From: Setomelanomma holmii
Taxonomy: Eukaryota > Ascomycota > Dothideomycetes > Pleosporales > Phaeosphaeriaceae
DNA length: 64,000 nt
Reading direction: 5' to 3'
NCBI GenBank assembly: GCA_010015745.1
Contig: ML978290.1
Location: forward strand, 1-64,000
The notes under the pieces are model-generated. The model had not been told where the DNA came from. It did not search any database and worked only from the letters and a program-made list of their open reading frames with translations. Below are positions 33,012 through 44,021 of the stretch, in pieces; the first letter of the stretch is position 1, and each line of letters starts with the position of its first letter. A program made the position numbers and the translations under genes.

Positions 33012-36000
33012 ATGGATGGGTTGTCGAGCTCCAAGGTCACGGGTAAGGACCCTGATTGTATGAAGCACTATATCTCGAATCTCACACATTGCAGTCGAGT
33101 ACCATGATCCTTCTGGCGTATTCTCATTGGTCCAGGAGGATCTCATTGCTCGTCTTCCTCTTCGAAATCTGCATTGGAAGGCACCGACTAGACCCCTAAG
33201 ATCAATTGATTCGCTTCACGTGGATCTGGTACCCAGCAAAGAGTCGGCGCAACCCATTGAGCCGCCGAATGCGGGACTGGCACCACCCCAAGGAGCTTTA
33301 GCGACGCCAACAAGAACCACCGAAGAGATTCTTCGGCCACCTGTCAAAGAGAAGCAAAGGCGCCACCAAATTCCTGGATTACGACAGACTCCATACTTGA
33401 AGGTCTACCTGCTGAGATGTGATGACTCTGATACATACAAATCCACTGCGCGCAAGCAGGTTCGAGAATGGGTGAAAGAGCACACCCCACCCTCTCAGAG
33501 CAGCTCAACGAGCACACAAGAGAATCATGACGCTTACGAATGGATGATTGTTCATGTCGTTATTCCTGACACACCTGCTGCTAACCAGCCGCGGGGCTCG
33601 TCGACAAGCACTACTGGCGAGAAAGAGAAGAGTGGCTCAACGTCGCGATGGGCTCGTGGAACAACAACCTTACTAGAAAAGCTTCGAGCCGACTTCAATA
33701 TCTCCTCGAAGTCAGCGCCTGATCGCATCGCCCAAATTCGCTTGCAGAAAGAAAGAGTACCACCTCACATGTTGCCGGCGCCGGCGCCGGCGCCGGTGAC
33801 TTCCCCACCCATTGCCGAGAGCCCACAGGAGCAGGATCGAGCGTGGTCAGATGTCATTTCGAAGTTCAAGACTCTCATTCTGCTCTCCTTTGATCTGCGG
33901 GTAAGTCAGTATGAGGAAGACATCCGGAAGAACGATGCTCAACGGTCGTTCCCGGGTTGGAACTTCAACACGTTCTTCATCCTTAAAGAGGGTCTTGCCC
34001 GAGGCTTTGAAAGCGTTGGACTGGTTGAAGACGCCTTGCTTGGCTATGACGAGCTCTCTGTTGGGCTGGACACAGTGATACGTGACCAGGCAAAGGATGC
34101 GACGCAAGGCAGCGTGATCTTGGGCTACTCCGAGGACATCTACGAGCAAACGCGAACAATCCTGGAGCAACCTGAAAAGGACGACCAAGGTTCGGTGGCA
34201 TCTCAAGCTCAATTTCGTGACGACGATCCAATCAATGCGCAGAAAAAAGACTATCGCGGCCTGATCCTTGCCAACAACATTTCTATCTTTGACTTCAGGT
34301 CATACATCTTCGCTCGTCAGATGTCTCTGCTGTTGAGGCTTGGCAACTCTCAATCTGCGCGCTCGGACCTTGCGGCGAAGCTACAGCCTCGACCAAATGC
34401 AGGCGTGCAACAACGTTCTATTGACGATAGCAATGTCGGAATGAGGTCTGGAGAGCAGCCAAGCAATACCGAGGATCTGTATTCGCTTGCCGAGCTGTGC
34501 TCACGGTCACTGAATTTCATCACTTTTGCTGCGCGTCTTCTTCGAGACGACCTAATCCAAGGGTGAGTCCTTTGTTCCATGAGAGAGGTGCGCGCTGATC
34601 ACATTGATAGCGCTAAAGCTCACAAGACCACTTTCCTTGATGCCGTGATTGACAACCTCGTTCGATCGTGGACTTTCGCTGCCCTCGAGCAGATCCTGCG
34701 CGAAACTGCAACGTCTTCACTGCCCTTCACACGATATCTCAAAGATGGGCTTACCGGATCTTCGGGCAAGAGTCTCTCACTTGGGGGTCAGAGCAAAGAA
34801 CAGAAACATCGAGTGGCTGAGCAGAAATCCATGATTCATCCTTCGCGGTCGTCCTCACTAAATCACGGTCGCTCTTCCGCTGATCATCCTTACACACAGC
34901 CTACGAGTAGTGGACAAGTAGTCTTCGAAAATGGACAGTATGCCGATCGTCCAGCTCCAGCCCAAGAAAGTGCGCTGCCTCAGGCTAAGAATGGTCTGCA
35001 GGAGCTGTCTGGCACAAGGGCACAGCTAGTCGTAGTCCAGCGCCGCATCCTCGAGCAATTTGGCAAAGCTCTTGGTTGGAATATCGGGTGGGCAGCTGTC
35101 CTGCCCTTACTACAACACCAGGACGAACTTTCAGACGTTGACCTGGATAATGAGGACGATTCGAGCCTAGCGAAAAGCACGACTGAAAGCATTGGGAACA
35201 CCAAGTCAAGCACAACGACCACGGGCATCTTTGCAGGAGCCCTGATAAATGCAGTCGCGTCGATCGATCAGTTCCGTCAGTTTTATGAGGTAAGCGTAGA
35301 CCGAAATGCTTCGAAGAGCAAAGCTGACCACGGTAAAGTCGTTGAGTGACCTCATAGTAAAACATTACATGGCAGCAGGCCAAAACAATTCAGCAGAGAG
35401 CGTGCTTGGTGATCTGGCTGCATTGCGGTTGTACGTGTCAACATGGGTTTGAAAACGATACGAAAGATCTAACATCATTCCAGCGAGCTTGGTGACGTCG
35501 CAGCTGCAGCAGCATACTTTGGGCGTATGGCATCCCTATTTGCGAAGAGTCGTTGGAACACAGTAGAGACGGCTATGCTGAAGATGCATGCGCACTGCTT
35601 GAAGAAGCTCAATCGCAAAGACGAGTACGTACGCACCCTCTTAGATCTACTTGCAAAATCCGCAGCAAGCAGAATGTCCTTCAAGACCACGCCGATGAGA
35701 CCGGACGCCATCGATACCCCAATGCTGCCCCGAGACTGGCTAAACGACGACAAAGTGGATACGTCCGGCGTATTCAACGATCTTGTTCAGTTTTCGCAGC
35801 AGCTGCCCTACGACGTGACAGTTCAGATGTCAAAGTACTTCGGAGATGTGTCAGTAGAGCCTTATGTACGACATCAGGAAGACAAAGACGGCTTTCAGTT
35901 GCGCCTGCAGTTCAGACATATACTTGAAGACGAAGTCGAGATCAAAGCAGCAAAGGTGCGACTGGTATGTGCGGACAATGCGCAAGCCAAAGATATCTGG

Positions 36001-37934
36001 CTCGAGAACGCCGAAGCGATGCAATTGAGGAAGGGTCTGAACAAGTTGTGGCTTGAATGCAACGTGAGTTTATTCACCTTTTCGAATGCATGGCGCTGAC
36101 TGTCAAGGTCAACACTATAGGACCGTACATGGTCGACAGGATCGTTCTGGAAGCGAAGCGTATCGTCTTTGTCCACGAACCTTTCACGATGAGCGAAGCA
36201 ACGACGCCTTTGGGAATCATCACTTCAGTGTCTGCGCACGCGCTCAAAGCTGCTAAGAAAGCCCGTGTCCTTTGCTTCCCTCGCGCTGAGGCCCTCGATG
36301 CGAGGGTGTACTTGTCGCACTTCATACATATCGACAAATCACGGCATGTGGAGATTGACCTCAAGAGTGGCTCGAACGACATCACTCGAGCTGAGATCCG
36401 TTTGAAGTCCGCCTCTGCGGGACTTAGACTCCGAACGGCTAACGCAAGTGTGTCCTCTGGAGACATTACGGTTACAGACAAGTCGACACCTGGGCTTGTA
36501 GCAATTGGAGGAATGAGTGTAGGCTCATCCGCCGTACTCAAGGTGCCATACGATATTGAGGCCATTCTCCAGGTCCTCAGTATCAAGATCGAAATCGACT
36601 ACCACACCGACGAGGGCCAATTCCAGTACTTCTCAACGTTCACAATTCCTGTGGAGCTACCACTGGATGTCAACGTACATGACCATTTCAAAAGGAGCGC
36701 CCTCCTATCGAAGTTCAACATCAAGACCGCAAGCCATGTCCCACTACAACTACTGGGTGTTCAGCTCCAAAGCTCCGATGAGTATGAGGTTCAATCCCCA
36801 AGACGGTCGAAGGATCCAGTATACGTCTTTCCCAAACAGCCAGTAGCGGTCACGTACAAGATCACAAAAAAGGCAACCGAGCTCGCCCAGCGCAGACAAA
36901 GCAAAATGCCAGCAGCAGGAAGTCTCGCCTTGTCAGTGGAGTATCGCTGTCTAGATGAAGATGTAAAGGATCGTGTCAGCGTGATGTTTGCTTCCGACAT
37001 TGCGAAGAGTCCCGTGCATCGGCTTACTCGGTTGCTGGTGGACACATTCTCCGAACAGCTGACGCGCAAGGTCCTTCCGCATCAGTATGAGAGGGTCGCG
37101 CTGCTGGGTAAAGTCGACATGGGCGAATTTGAAGACATGGGCTGGTCAGAATGTCTAGATGGTTTACCACTAGCCCTCCGAGACGACACAAGAGGATGGT
37201 TGCAGAAGTGGCATGAAGTAAGTCATCCATTTGAGACCTCCATAGTATTGGAACTAACACGTTCATAGACCAACAAAATCATCAGCCTCAACCCAGCGCC
37301 CAATCAACCCACAGCCACCCCATCGCCGCAGCCACCCCGCTCAATCATCATAACAGTCTCCATCCCACAAACCCACATCCTGCACACCGCATCTCTCACA
37401 CCCCCCTCTCGCTCCGTCCACACAATCGCGACAGCAGGCCAGCCCCTCCCAATAACTCTCGGCATCTCACACACACGCCACTGGGCCTCTCCATCCTCCC
37501 TCGTCTCGGCCGCAAACCTCTCTTCCCCCAACGAGCCAATCGACTTCACATACACCCTCGAAGCCGCACACGACACCTGGCTCATCGCCGGCCAACGCAA
37601 AGCGCACTTCTCCGCACGCGAAGGAGAAGTGCACGAATGGCCTGTCCTACTCATCCCGCTTAAGACGGGCGTCGTGTTGTTGCCGAATGTGCTTGTTGCC
37701 CCGATCGTGAAGGCGCGAGACAAGGAGAAGGATGGGAAGGAGAAGGTAGGCGAGGAAGGCAAGGAGGTATTGAATTGCGAGACGGATCATTTGAGTTATG
37801 GCGAGACGGTGACGGTTGTTCCTGATGTGAGGAGTAGTACGGTCGGGATTGGGGATATGAGTGGTGAGAAGGGGAGAGTCGAGGGGCAGGGGAGGGACGT
37901 TGTGTGGTTGAATAGGACGGGGATCAACGCGTGA
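33012..37934 (+). CDS. TRS130: TRAPP II complex subunit Trs130 / TRAPPC10
   Basis: TRAPP II is the Golgi exchange factor for Ypt31/32 (Rab11); Trs130 is one of its specific large subunits. Seven exons were resolved: 33012-33042, 33095-34562, 34611-35289, 35339-35430, 35484-36063, 36108-37217 and 37269-37934. Introns are 44-53 nt and all phases close, giving 1541 residues. The N-terminus becomes MDGLSSSKVTVEYHDPSG after the first splice, the typical opening of the fungal protein. Then come TPYLKVYLLRCDDSDTYK and the alpha-solenoid part with GWNFNTFFILKEGLARGFE. The C-terminal half is beta-rich, with IVLEAKRIVFVHEPF and the TRAPPC10 C-terminal domain in exon 7. A short PAPAPAP run comes from a GCCGGC microsatellite at about 33776-33800. 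The last ~105 bp are duplicated downstream. Confidence 0.93.
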
Positions 37935-37937
37935 ACT
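37829..37937 (+). repeat. 3' end of TRS130, copy A of a diverged direct repeat
   Basis: The last coding bases and stop of TRS130 match 38370-38475. Both begin GAGGAGTAGTACGGT and share GATTGGGGATATGAGTGGTG, a run around GGGGAGGG, TGTGGTTG and a GACGGG block near the end. Several short gaps are needed. Confidence 0.75.
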
Positions 37938-38314
37938 GCTATGGGACGGTAGAGTGCATCAGGATGTGGAAGGAAAATTGTCAAAGTAGCCGGAAAGGCT
38001 GAGGTGTGCGAATCTCGTTGAATATACAGTCTGTGAGAAAATGTGTCTTCGACGCAACATCTGCATGCCCTTCCTCGTCTCAGCGGACTTTTCAAGCAGT
38101 CCAACCCTTCTGTCATTGCCCAGCTTAGAACTGTTGATATCACCCAGTTCCCAAGTCGTGATCAACACATTTGAGTACAAACTCATTATCCTAATCAAGA
38201 AAGCTGTTGCGCTGGTCCTACTTCACCATCGCCATTGCACGAAGCACCTTCCAATCATTCACAACACGAACACTTACGACGAACGCTCAATAAGCACACC
38301 CTACGGCAGCCTCA

Positions 38315-38406
38315 CACTCATGTTCTCCCCAACTCCCATCTCCCACCGTCTCCCCCACCCACCATCCCTGAGGAGTAGTACGGTGGGGGATTGGGGATAT
38401 GAGTGG
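38315..38406. repeat. imperfect inverted repeat overlapping the TRS130-derived copy
   Basis: The left arm (38315-38350) begins CACTCATGTTCTCCCCAACT and ends CCCACCGTC. The right arm (38380-38406) is its approximate reverse complement, ACGGTGGGGGATTGGGGATA followed by TGAGTG. The arms need a few gaps. The structure could fold into a hairpin with a C-rich and a G-rich arm. Confidence 0.6.
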
Positions 38407-38475
38407 TGCTGGGAAGGGGCGTTGTCAGGGGAGGGAGGTTTTGTGGTTGGAGAAGACGGGAATTGAGGCTTGAAT
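38370..38475 (+). repeat. copy B of the TRS130 3' end
   Basis: A diverged direct duplicate of 37829-37937, about 540 bp downstream. It is non-coding in this position. Confidence 0.75.
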
Positions 38476-38722
38476 GAGGAGTCATCGAGGTTGTTTGAAT
38501 TGGACATATAGCGGACCATGAAACTTTGGAGTTGGTTTAAACAAAAAAGATTGAGAAATGACACCTGTATTGATCTTGAAAGTCGAGTACATCGAGTGGA
38601 AACAAGCAGTGAAAATGCATTCATGTACTTTCAGTCAAGAGGGTATCTCACCAACCCATAACGCCAAACTTCCTAAACGCCTTCTTTGCGCGCAAAACAT
38701 GTCTGGTTTGTTTCGTACCACT

Positions 38723-39995
38723 TCAAGGCGGATCCATCACCAACATCTCATCTTTCCTACTCGCTCGTCCCCCACCAACCATGAACGTCCCACTCCCCTT
38801 CTCATCAAACCAGCGACTACTCCTATGCCACGAAGGAAGGTTATCTGGATCTTCGTCTTCATTCTTACATCCTCTTCTACACCCACCTCCCTGCCGCCAG
38901 CTAGGGCCTGCCCACTTCATACAGCGTGCATACTCGGCGCATCGACCTGAGCGTCGTTTCTTCGCTTGCGAGAATTCCGCGAGTGTTTGTCGCGGCGCGA
39001 GTCGTCGTATTGTGATGATGGCGTGCGCGCAAAAGTCTGGTATTGGAACGGGAAGCTGTGTGAGTGCGAGAGCGGTGGTTTCGAGTGATTCCAACGCGTA
39101 TAGAAGCTCATCGGGATCGGCAGTCAGGAAGGACTGGGCTGGTGTTGTAGGTCGTCGATTGGACATGGACGATGTTTTCCGCTTGAGCAGACGTTGCTGC
39201 CCAGTGGCCTTCTCTTGGCCTTGTGCTGCTTCAATAGTTGGTGTAATCGGGGTCACTGCCTGTACGAATGTATCGTCCATCTCTTCCAGTGACCCAATGG
39301 CAGAGCCATCGACTTCCCACACCAACACCTGTTTCTCACACCCTGCCATGCCCATGTATATGAGATCTTTGAGCTCCATGAATAGCTCGAAGATCATTCG
39401 CTGTGGTACTGGCCGCTGATGGAAAAGTGTTTGTATCGTTGGCAAGAACTTCTGCGCTATCTCACCGCCTGTGTATAGATTCTTGCCAGTCGAGAAAGGC
39501 GCATTGTCAGCCATTTGGAGCTCGATCTTGGACATTTGCCGCGAGAGGCCGGCGGCAAGATGGCGGATCTGGACCAGTGGATTCTGCGTAAGCGAGGACT
39601 GGAGCGTAGAGGAGAGATCTGTAATGGAATCAGTATAGCCTAGTTGTCAGTGTTTGAACCTTCGTACCAGTGAAAGCAATTTCGCCAGCTAGCACGACCA
39701 GCGCTTCGGCTAGCTCCTTTTCCTTCTCACGAAGCTCCTTCCTCTGTGCCTGCATGCTACGCCATGGTACGACAAAGCCTATACTCTTCCCTCCCGCGTC
39801 CACCGTCTTCCCATCTGCCACCTCGTTCGTGCTCTCAGATACAAGGCTCTTCTCACGCCTTCTCCCATTCCCCCGCAAGTCATCGGACTGGTATTGAAAT
39901 GTGAGGAGGAGATCGTTACTGTCGCGCGTATTGCGCAGGTTGCGCCATACGCCGAGGATCGCATTCGTCGAGAATATCTGTTGGTAGGGCGACAT
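38723..39995 (-). CDS. conserved protein of unknown function, 407 residues
   Basis: Two exons (39668-39995 and 38723-39618) separated by a 49-nt intron (GTACGA donor, TTACAG acceptor) join in phase. The protein starts MSPYQQIFSTNAILGVWRNL. An Asp/Arg-rich loop is followed by a helical charged segment (ERKELREKEKELAEALVVL-like, residues about 85-110). A well-ordered helical region spans residues 110-230 (STLQSSLTQNPLVQIRHLAA, EIAQKFLPTIQTLFHQRPVP, MIFELFMELKDLIYMGMAG). The second half is variable, with basic patches and a Cys/Gly-rich stretch (GGGCRRGCKNEDEDPD). I could not assign a family. Unbroken frame, good intron and ordered core indicate a real gene. Confidence 0.75.
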
Positions 39996-40476
39996 GGTAG
40001 ATGTGCGGATGCGTAGATTTTCACATTGCTGTTCGGGAATCTTATAGTATGTGGTCTCGACGCGTATATGGCGTAATTTACGTGTTATGCGCTGCGATGT
40101 GGTGAGACGCCATGGGTCAGCCTTCAGACCCTTGCTGGGTGTTGGTAAACACGCGGGGAACAGCCGAGTTGCCAGGGCGCAACACGTAGCGGCGCATGAG
40201 GGGCGCATCACATTTAGCAAAAACGATGCGCAACGTATGGCAATTAGGCGTCGAGTAAGCTACCGATATTTCTCCCCTAGATTTCTAGCCATATGCTAAA
40301 AGATATGCATGGCAACTACCGCCTATTCTACATGGTCCCAATGCTTCCAACCCAACCAACCGCCCATCACTCCCCAGACACCAAAAGCCCAAGCTATGCT
40401 GATGCGCCAAAGAACACCGAGGTATGCATCGCTGCGTTATAGCGAATAGTGTGCGGACCAGAACCTGCCTGGATGT
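39996..40476. other. no gene identified
   Basis: This spacer lies between the 3' end of the phosphatase gene and the start of the 38723-39995 gene, both on the minus strand. No feature was recognised. Confidence 0.5.
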
Positions 40477-42047
40477 CTACATGAGCCCATTCGACGCGTA
40501 TGCCATCGGTTTGATGTTCGGATGTGGTACTGCGTCAAACTTTGTGTATTTGAGCTTGTATTCAGGCCCGATCTTGATGAAGGCGCCCTTGTTACTCGTG
40601 CTGTCGCAGTAGTTTGGTGCCGAGAAGACGGTGATGCAACGTCCGTCATGCTCGACTTCGTAACCCTCCATGCGGACTTCGTGTGACCGGATAATGGCTT
40701 CGAGACCGTTGTTTTCACAGAACCGTTTCGTGACGTCTGGACCGAACTGTAGGCCGACACCACGCTTGCTAGGGCCTCGGCCAGGCGCTGTTTGAGGATC
40801 TGTCCAGAGCATCTCCATCATGAGACCAGCCTGGCCAGGTTGTCGCTGCTTGAAACGGTCAAGTTTCCTTACATCGTCGAGGGTAACCTTGTCGTCGGAG
40901 AAGAGTCCACCATGTAGAACAAAGTATTTCTTGCCAATGAGTGTTGCCAGCGGAAGCATTGAGAATGACTCGGAGAAAATCTTGAACATGCGCTCGGTGT
41001 ACTTTGCTCTGCACTCACCTTCGAATCCGTACATGCGGTTCATGTCGTCCGTCTCGTGATTGCCGCGGTTCAAGAAGAACTTGTCGGGATATAGCCACTT
41101 GTATGCGTATAGTACCAGAGCGATCTCGGTAGACCACGATCCTCGATCTACGAAGTCGCCGTTGAAGAGGAAAGAATGCTTCTCAGAAGGCTTGCCGGCG
41201 AGCTTGAAAATGTTCAGCAGGTCGAAGAATTGACCTAGAATATGGTAAGCGGCAGCTTTGGCGACATTGTCCTATACTCACCATGCGTATCACCGCAGAC
41301 GGTGATTTCATGACCCTCCTCGACGTCGTACTCGACCATTGTAGGCTCCTTCTTGACAAGGTCCATGACTGCCAGTATTATCTGGTAGGCATACTTCTTT
41401 GCCAGCTTCTTGCCGTCCTTGAATCTTTGTATCATGTCCTCGATGAACTCCTCCGTCATCTTGCCTTCCAGCTTAGCACCGTCGTACTTGGCTTCGAGTG
41501 CCATGTGCTCTACATCGAGCCCCTCTGCCGCGGAGGGGGCATCTTCGACCTCGATGGCTTTAAGAAAGGCGTCTCTCTTGATAATCTTTTCACATTCGGT
41601 CATGCGCAGCTTAGCGTTTGCGTCGCTGGGTGCCTTCTTGATAACGAGTTTCCAATCGCGGAGGGCCTCGCGATGCTTTAGCATGGACGTGTTCGCAGAG
41701 GCACGGCGGTAGTAGGCCTATGCTGGAGTAAGTCCAAAGCCTCGCAAGAGTGTCGTGGGATGGCTACCTTGACATTGTTGGGGTCGAGTTGGATCGCCTT
41801 GTCCGCATCTGCAACTGCATAGCCATACGATTCGAGCTTGAGGTGTGCCTGGACGAGAAATGAGTAGACAGTCGCGTGCAGCAGCTCAGCTACCTACCTG
41901 AGCACGGTTCGTGTAGAACGACGGGTCCTTGTCGTACAGCTCAATGGCTTTGGTGTAGAACTCTAATGCGGTGGGGAAATCGTGGTTCTTGAAGGCATCG
42001 TTGCCCTTGTTCTTAAGCTCGACAGCTTCCTCCTGCGGGTTCCCCAT
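40477..42047 (-). CDS. PPT1: serine/threonine protein phosphatase 5 (TPR-containing)
   Basis: PP5/Ppt1 is an Hsp90-associated phosphatase that acts on Hsp90 and its co-chaperones. Four exons (41898-42047, 41768-41848, 41282-41717, 40477-41234) with introns of 47-50 nt give 474 residues, the standard length. Three TPR repeats fill residues 5-110 (LKNKGNDAFKNHDFPTALEF, KAIELYDKDPSFYTNRAQ). A linker leads to the catalytic domain with ITVCGDTHGQFFDLLNIF (metal-binding GDxHG, restored by the third splice), FNGDFVDRGSWS, LNRGNHETDDMN, VLHGGLFS, IRSHEVRMEGYE and VFSAPNYCD. All PPP-family metal ligands are present. The start at 42047 is chosen because it gives the short N-terminus normal for PP5; an upstream in-frame extension is Cys/Arg-rich and unlikely. 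Confidence 0.96.
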
Positions 42048-42337
42048 ACTTTGGGATTGCGATGCGGGACGGCAGCTGGGGTTGCGAGCACGACGCAACG
42101 ATTGTGGAAAGCACGACGGCTGGCTGCAGTGAAAGAAGGCAGCGACCCTGTGATAGCTAATTCCTTGGATAGAGCACGACGTACAAGCAAAAGGTCGTGA
42201 CAGCTGCAGGTGACGCCTTCTCCAAGCTACCACCAAAAGTTATCAAGCATTTCGGTCCCGCGCTGGTCTCGCCTCGACTTGCCACCTGCGCGCATCAGCC
42301 AACCAGCGATCCCCGTCCGCAACTCGAGCTAGCCAAG
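42048..42337. promoter_or_regulatory. shared divergent promoter region, PPT1 / SPT4
   Basis: Only 290 bp separate the two start codons, so both genes probably use overlapping promoter sequence. I recognise no specific binding sites. Confidence 0.45.
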
Positions 42338-43279
42338 ATGCCAAAGAAGGGCACCGCCAGAATCAAGAAAGTCGACAAGTACGCTCATGAGAGCGACGAA
42401 GATATTTCTTCAAATACCAGTGACTACGGAAATGAAGCACTTTCGAACACGAAAGATGTGAGGACCATGAAGTTCATTCAGATCGAAGTTGACATGGAGA
42501 ACGTTGATCCTAGAGTGCCACCCGAGCAGCCAAAGCTCTCTACTGAGCCGCAGCTAAAGCCCGCGCATAGGGCCGACCAGCCTCGCCAAGACTCTGGAGC
42601 TGGGACTGTGGAACAGAGCATATCACTCGCCCACACTCTCTTTCCTGGGCAAAACGGCTCTCCCGCAACAACTCCGACCACTCAATCTGCGCCTTTCGCA
42701 CATTCTCCACCCCACGAGCAACGTTCCCATTATCGTGCTGTTACGAAATTGAATCCTACATCTCGAACTCAAAGTCAAGAGATCACCACACCAGAAGCGG
42801 AACCCAAGACTCGCAGTCGAGTGAATCGCACTTCTGTCCACAGCTCTGCCCAGAAGCCTCGAGAAAATACTGTCGTCCACGAACCTCGCGATCCCGGCAC
42901 GATGATTCAAGGCGGCGCATCGATCCCGGCCAACCAGCAGCGCAACATGCGTGCCTGCATGGTCTGCTCCATCGTCCGCACACAGCAGCAATTCTTGACT
43001 CAAGGCTGCCCGAACTGCGAGGACATCATCGAGCTCGCAAACAATCCAGACCAAATCAACGACTGCACATCACAGGTCTTCGAGGGCCTCATCAGCGTCT
43101 CGGACACAAGTCGAAGTTGGGTTGCCCGGTATCAGCGGCTTGAAGGCTATGTCCCAGGCGTGTATGCGACGCAGGTCGAGGGCATCTTGCCAGAAGATGT
43201 TCTCGCGGCGGTGGAAAATGCAGGCATCAACTACGTTCCTCGCGATGGATCAGAACAGGAAATGCTTGGGAAGGACTAG
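42338..43279 (+). CDS. SPT4: Spt4 transcription elongation factor, with long N-terminal extension in this model
   Basis: The C-terminal 120 residues are a complete Spt4: the zinc ribbon RACMVCSIVRTQQQFLTQGC plus PNC, the block FEGLISVSDTSRSWVARYQR, and VPGVYATQVEGILP. Spt4 pairs with Spt5 (DSIF) to support RNA polymerase II elongation. The frame, however, is open from the ATG at 42338, giving 313 residues with 188 extra N-terminal residues. That extension is Ser/Thr/Pro-rich and disordered (HESDEDISSNTSDYGNEALS). An internal ATG at 42902 gives 125 residues (MIQGGASIPANQQRNMRACM), the usual size for Spt4. The short form is the canonical protein; whether the extension is translated cannot be decided from sequence. 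It is divergent from PPT1. Confidence 0.88.
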   Translation: MPKKGTARIKKVDKYAHESDEDISSNTSDYGNEALSNTKDVRTMKFIQIEVDMENVDPRVPPEQPKLSTEPQLKPAHRADQPRQDSGAGTVEQSISLAHTLFPGQNGSPATTPTTQSAPFAHSPPHEQRSHYRAVTKLNPTSRTQSQEITTPEAEPKTRSRVNRTSVHSSAQKPRENTVVHEPRDPGTMIQGGASIPANQQRNMRACMVCSIVRTQQQFLTQGCPNCEDIIELANNPDQINDCTSQVFEGLISVSDTSRSWVARYQRLEGYVPGVYATQVEGILPEDVLAAVENAGINYVPRDGSEQEMLGKD

Positions 43280-44021
43280 GTGCCCAACATCTAGGCAGGA
43301 AGAGGTCGTACGATACACAAGAAGGGAGGATCTGGTCTTGATCGGTGTATAATCGGAAACGGTCCCATGCATCTTCAGCGATGGAGTTATGGCAAAAGGA
43401 GTTTGGACTGTCAAGGTAGAAAGTATCTCTATCTACTTGAAGAGGTCAGATTCTAGGTCATTGAGCAAAACCATTGCGTTATGCTTTCAATTTGGATGCA
43501 TGAAGTATGTCCAATATCCAGGTTCATTGTGTTTCCAGCTTGGTGGTGCTATGCCAAGACCATCCTAGCGCACCACGCCTTCTCAGCATCAACCTGAGCA
43601 GCTTTTTCTCCGAGTTCTGCCTCGATGAATTTCTGCTCCCAGCCTATATGAGACCATCCTCCATTATGCTCGCGCGTATTCACGCAGCGAGGGAACACTA
43701 ATCTTTGGCGGCTAGCTCTGAAAGGTTGCAGAAGTGCAGGAGGTGGATCGGATTACGGAACGACGTTGAAAACCGAGGCGTCCTGAAAGAGGGAATGTGC
43801 GATTTCCCTGGTTGCGAAGAGCGCGATAGTCTCCCATTTGGGTCAAATTTTACCCTAAACGCAACAGATATACCTCCACAGCCGAATCCTCCTGCTTGGC
43901 TTCAGCCACGCTGCGCCAGTGGCGCCGAGTCACGAGGCTGAAGCTCAGCTGAAATGCAGACAATAACCAAGATTCAGAGCTGCATCTTACACCTCGCGCG
44001 CCAGGGCGACTCATTGACACG
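43280..44021. other. no gene identified
   Basis: This is spacer between SPT4 and the HET pseudogene. Several short ORFs, none recognisable. Confidence 0.5.

Larger units (their letters stand above)
37935..38722. other. spacer with TRS130-derived repeats, no gene
   Basis: This spacer is between the convergent TRS130 and the 38723-39995 gene. It contains the diverged second copy of the TRS130 3' end and an imperfect inverted repeat. No coding sequence is supported. Confidence 0.55.

Noticed and set aside
41283..41681. 132-codon plus-strand ORF
   Set aside because: It is antisense to PPT1 exon 3, whose conserved phosphatase and TPR sequence explains the open frame.
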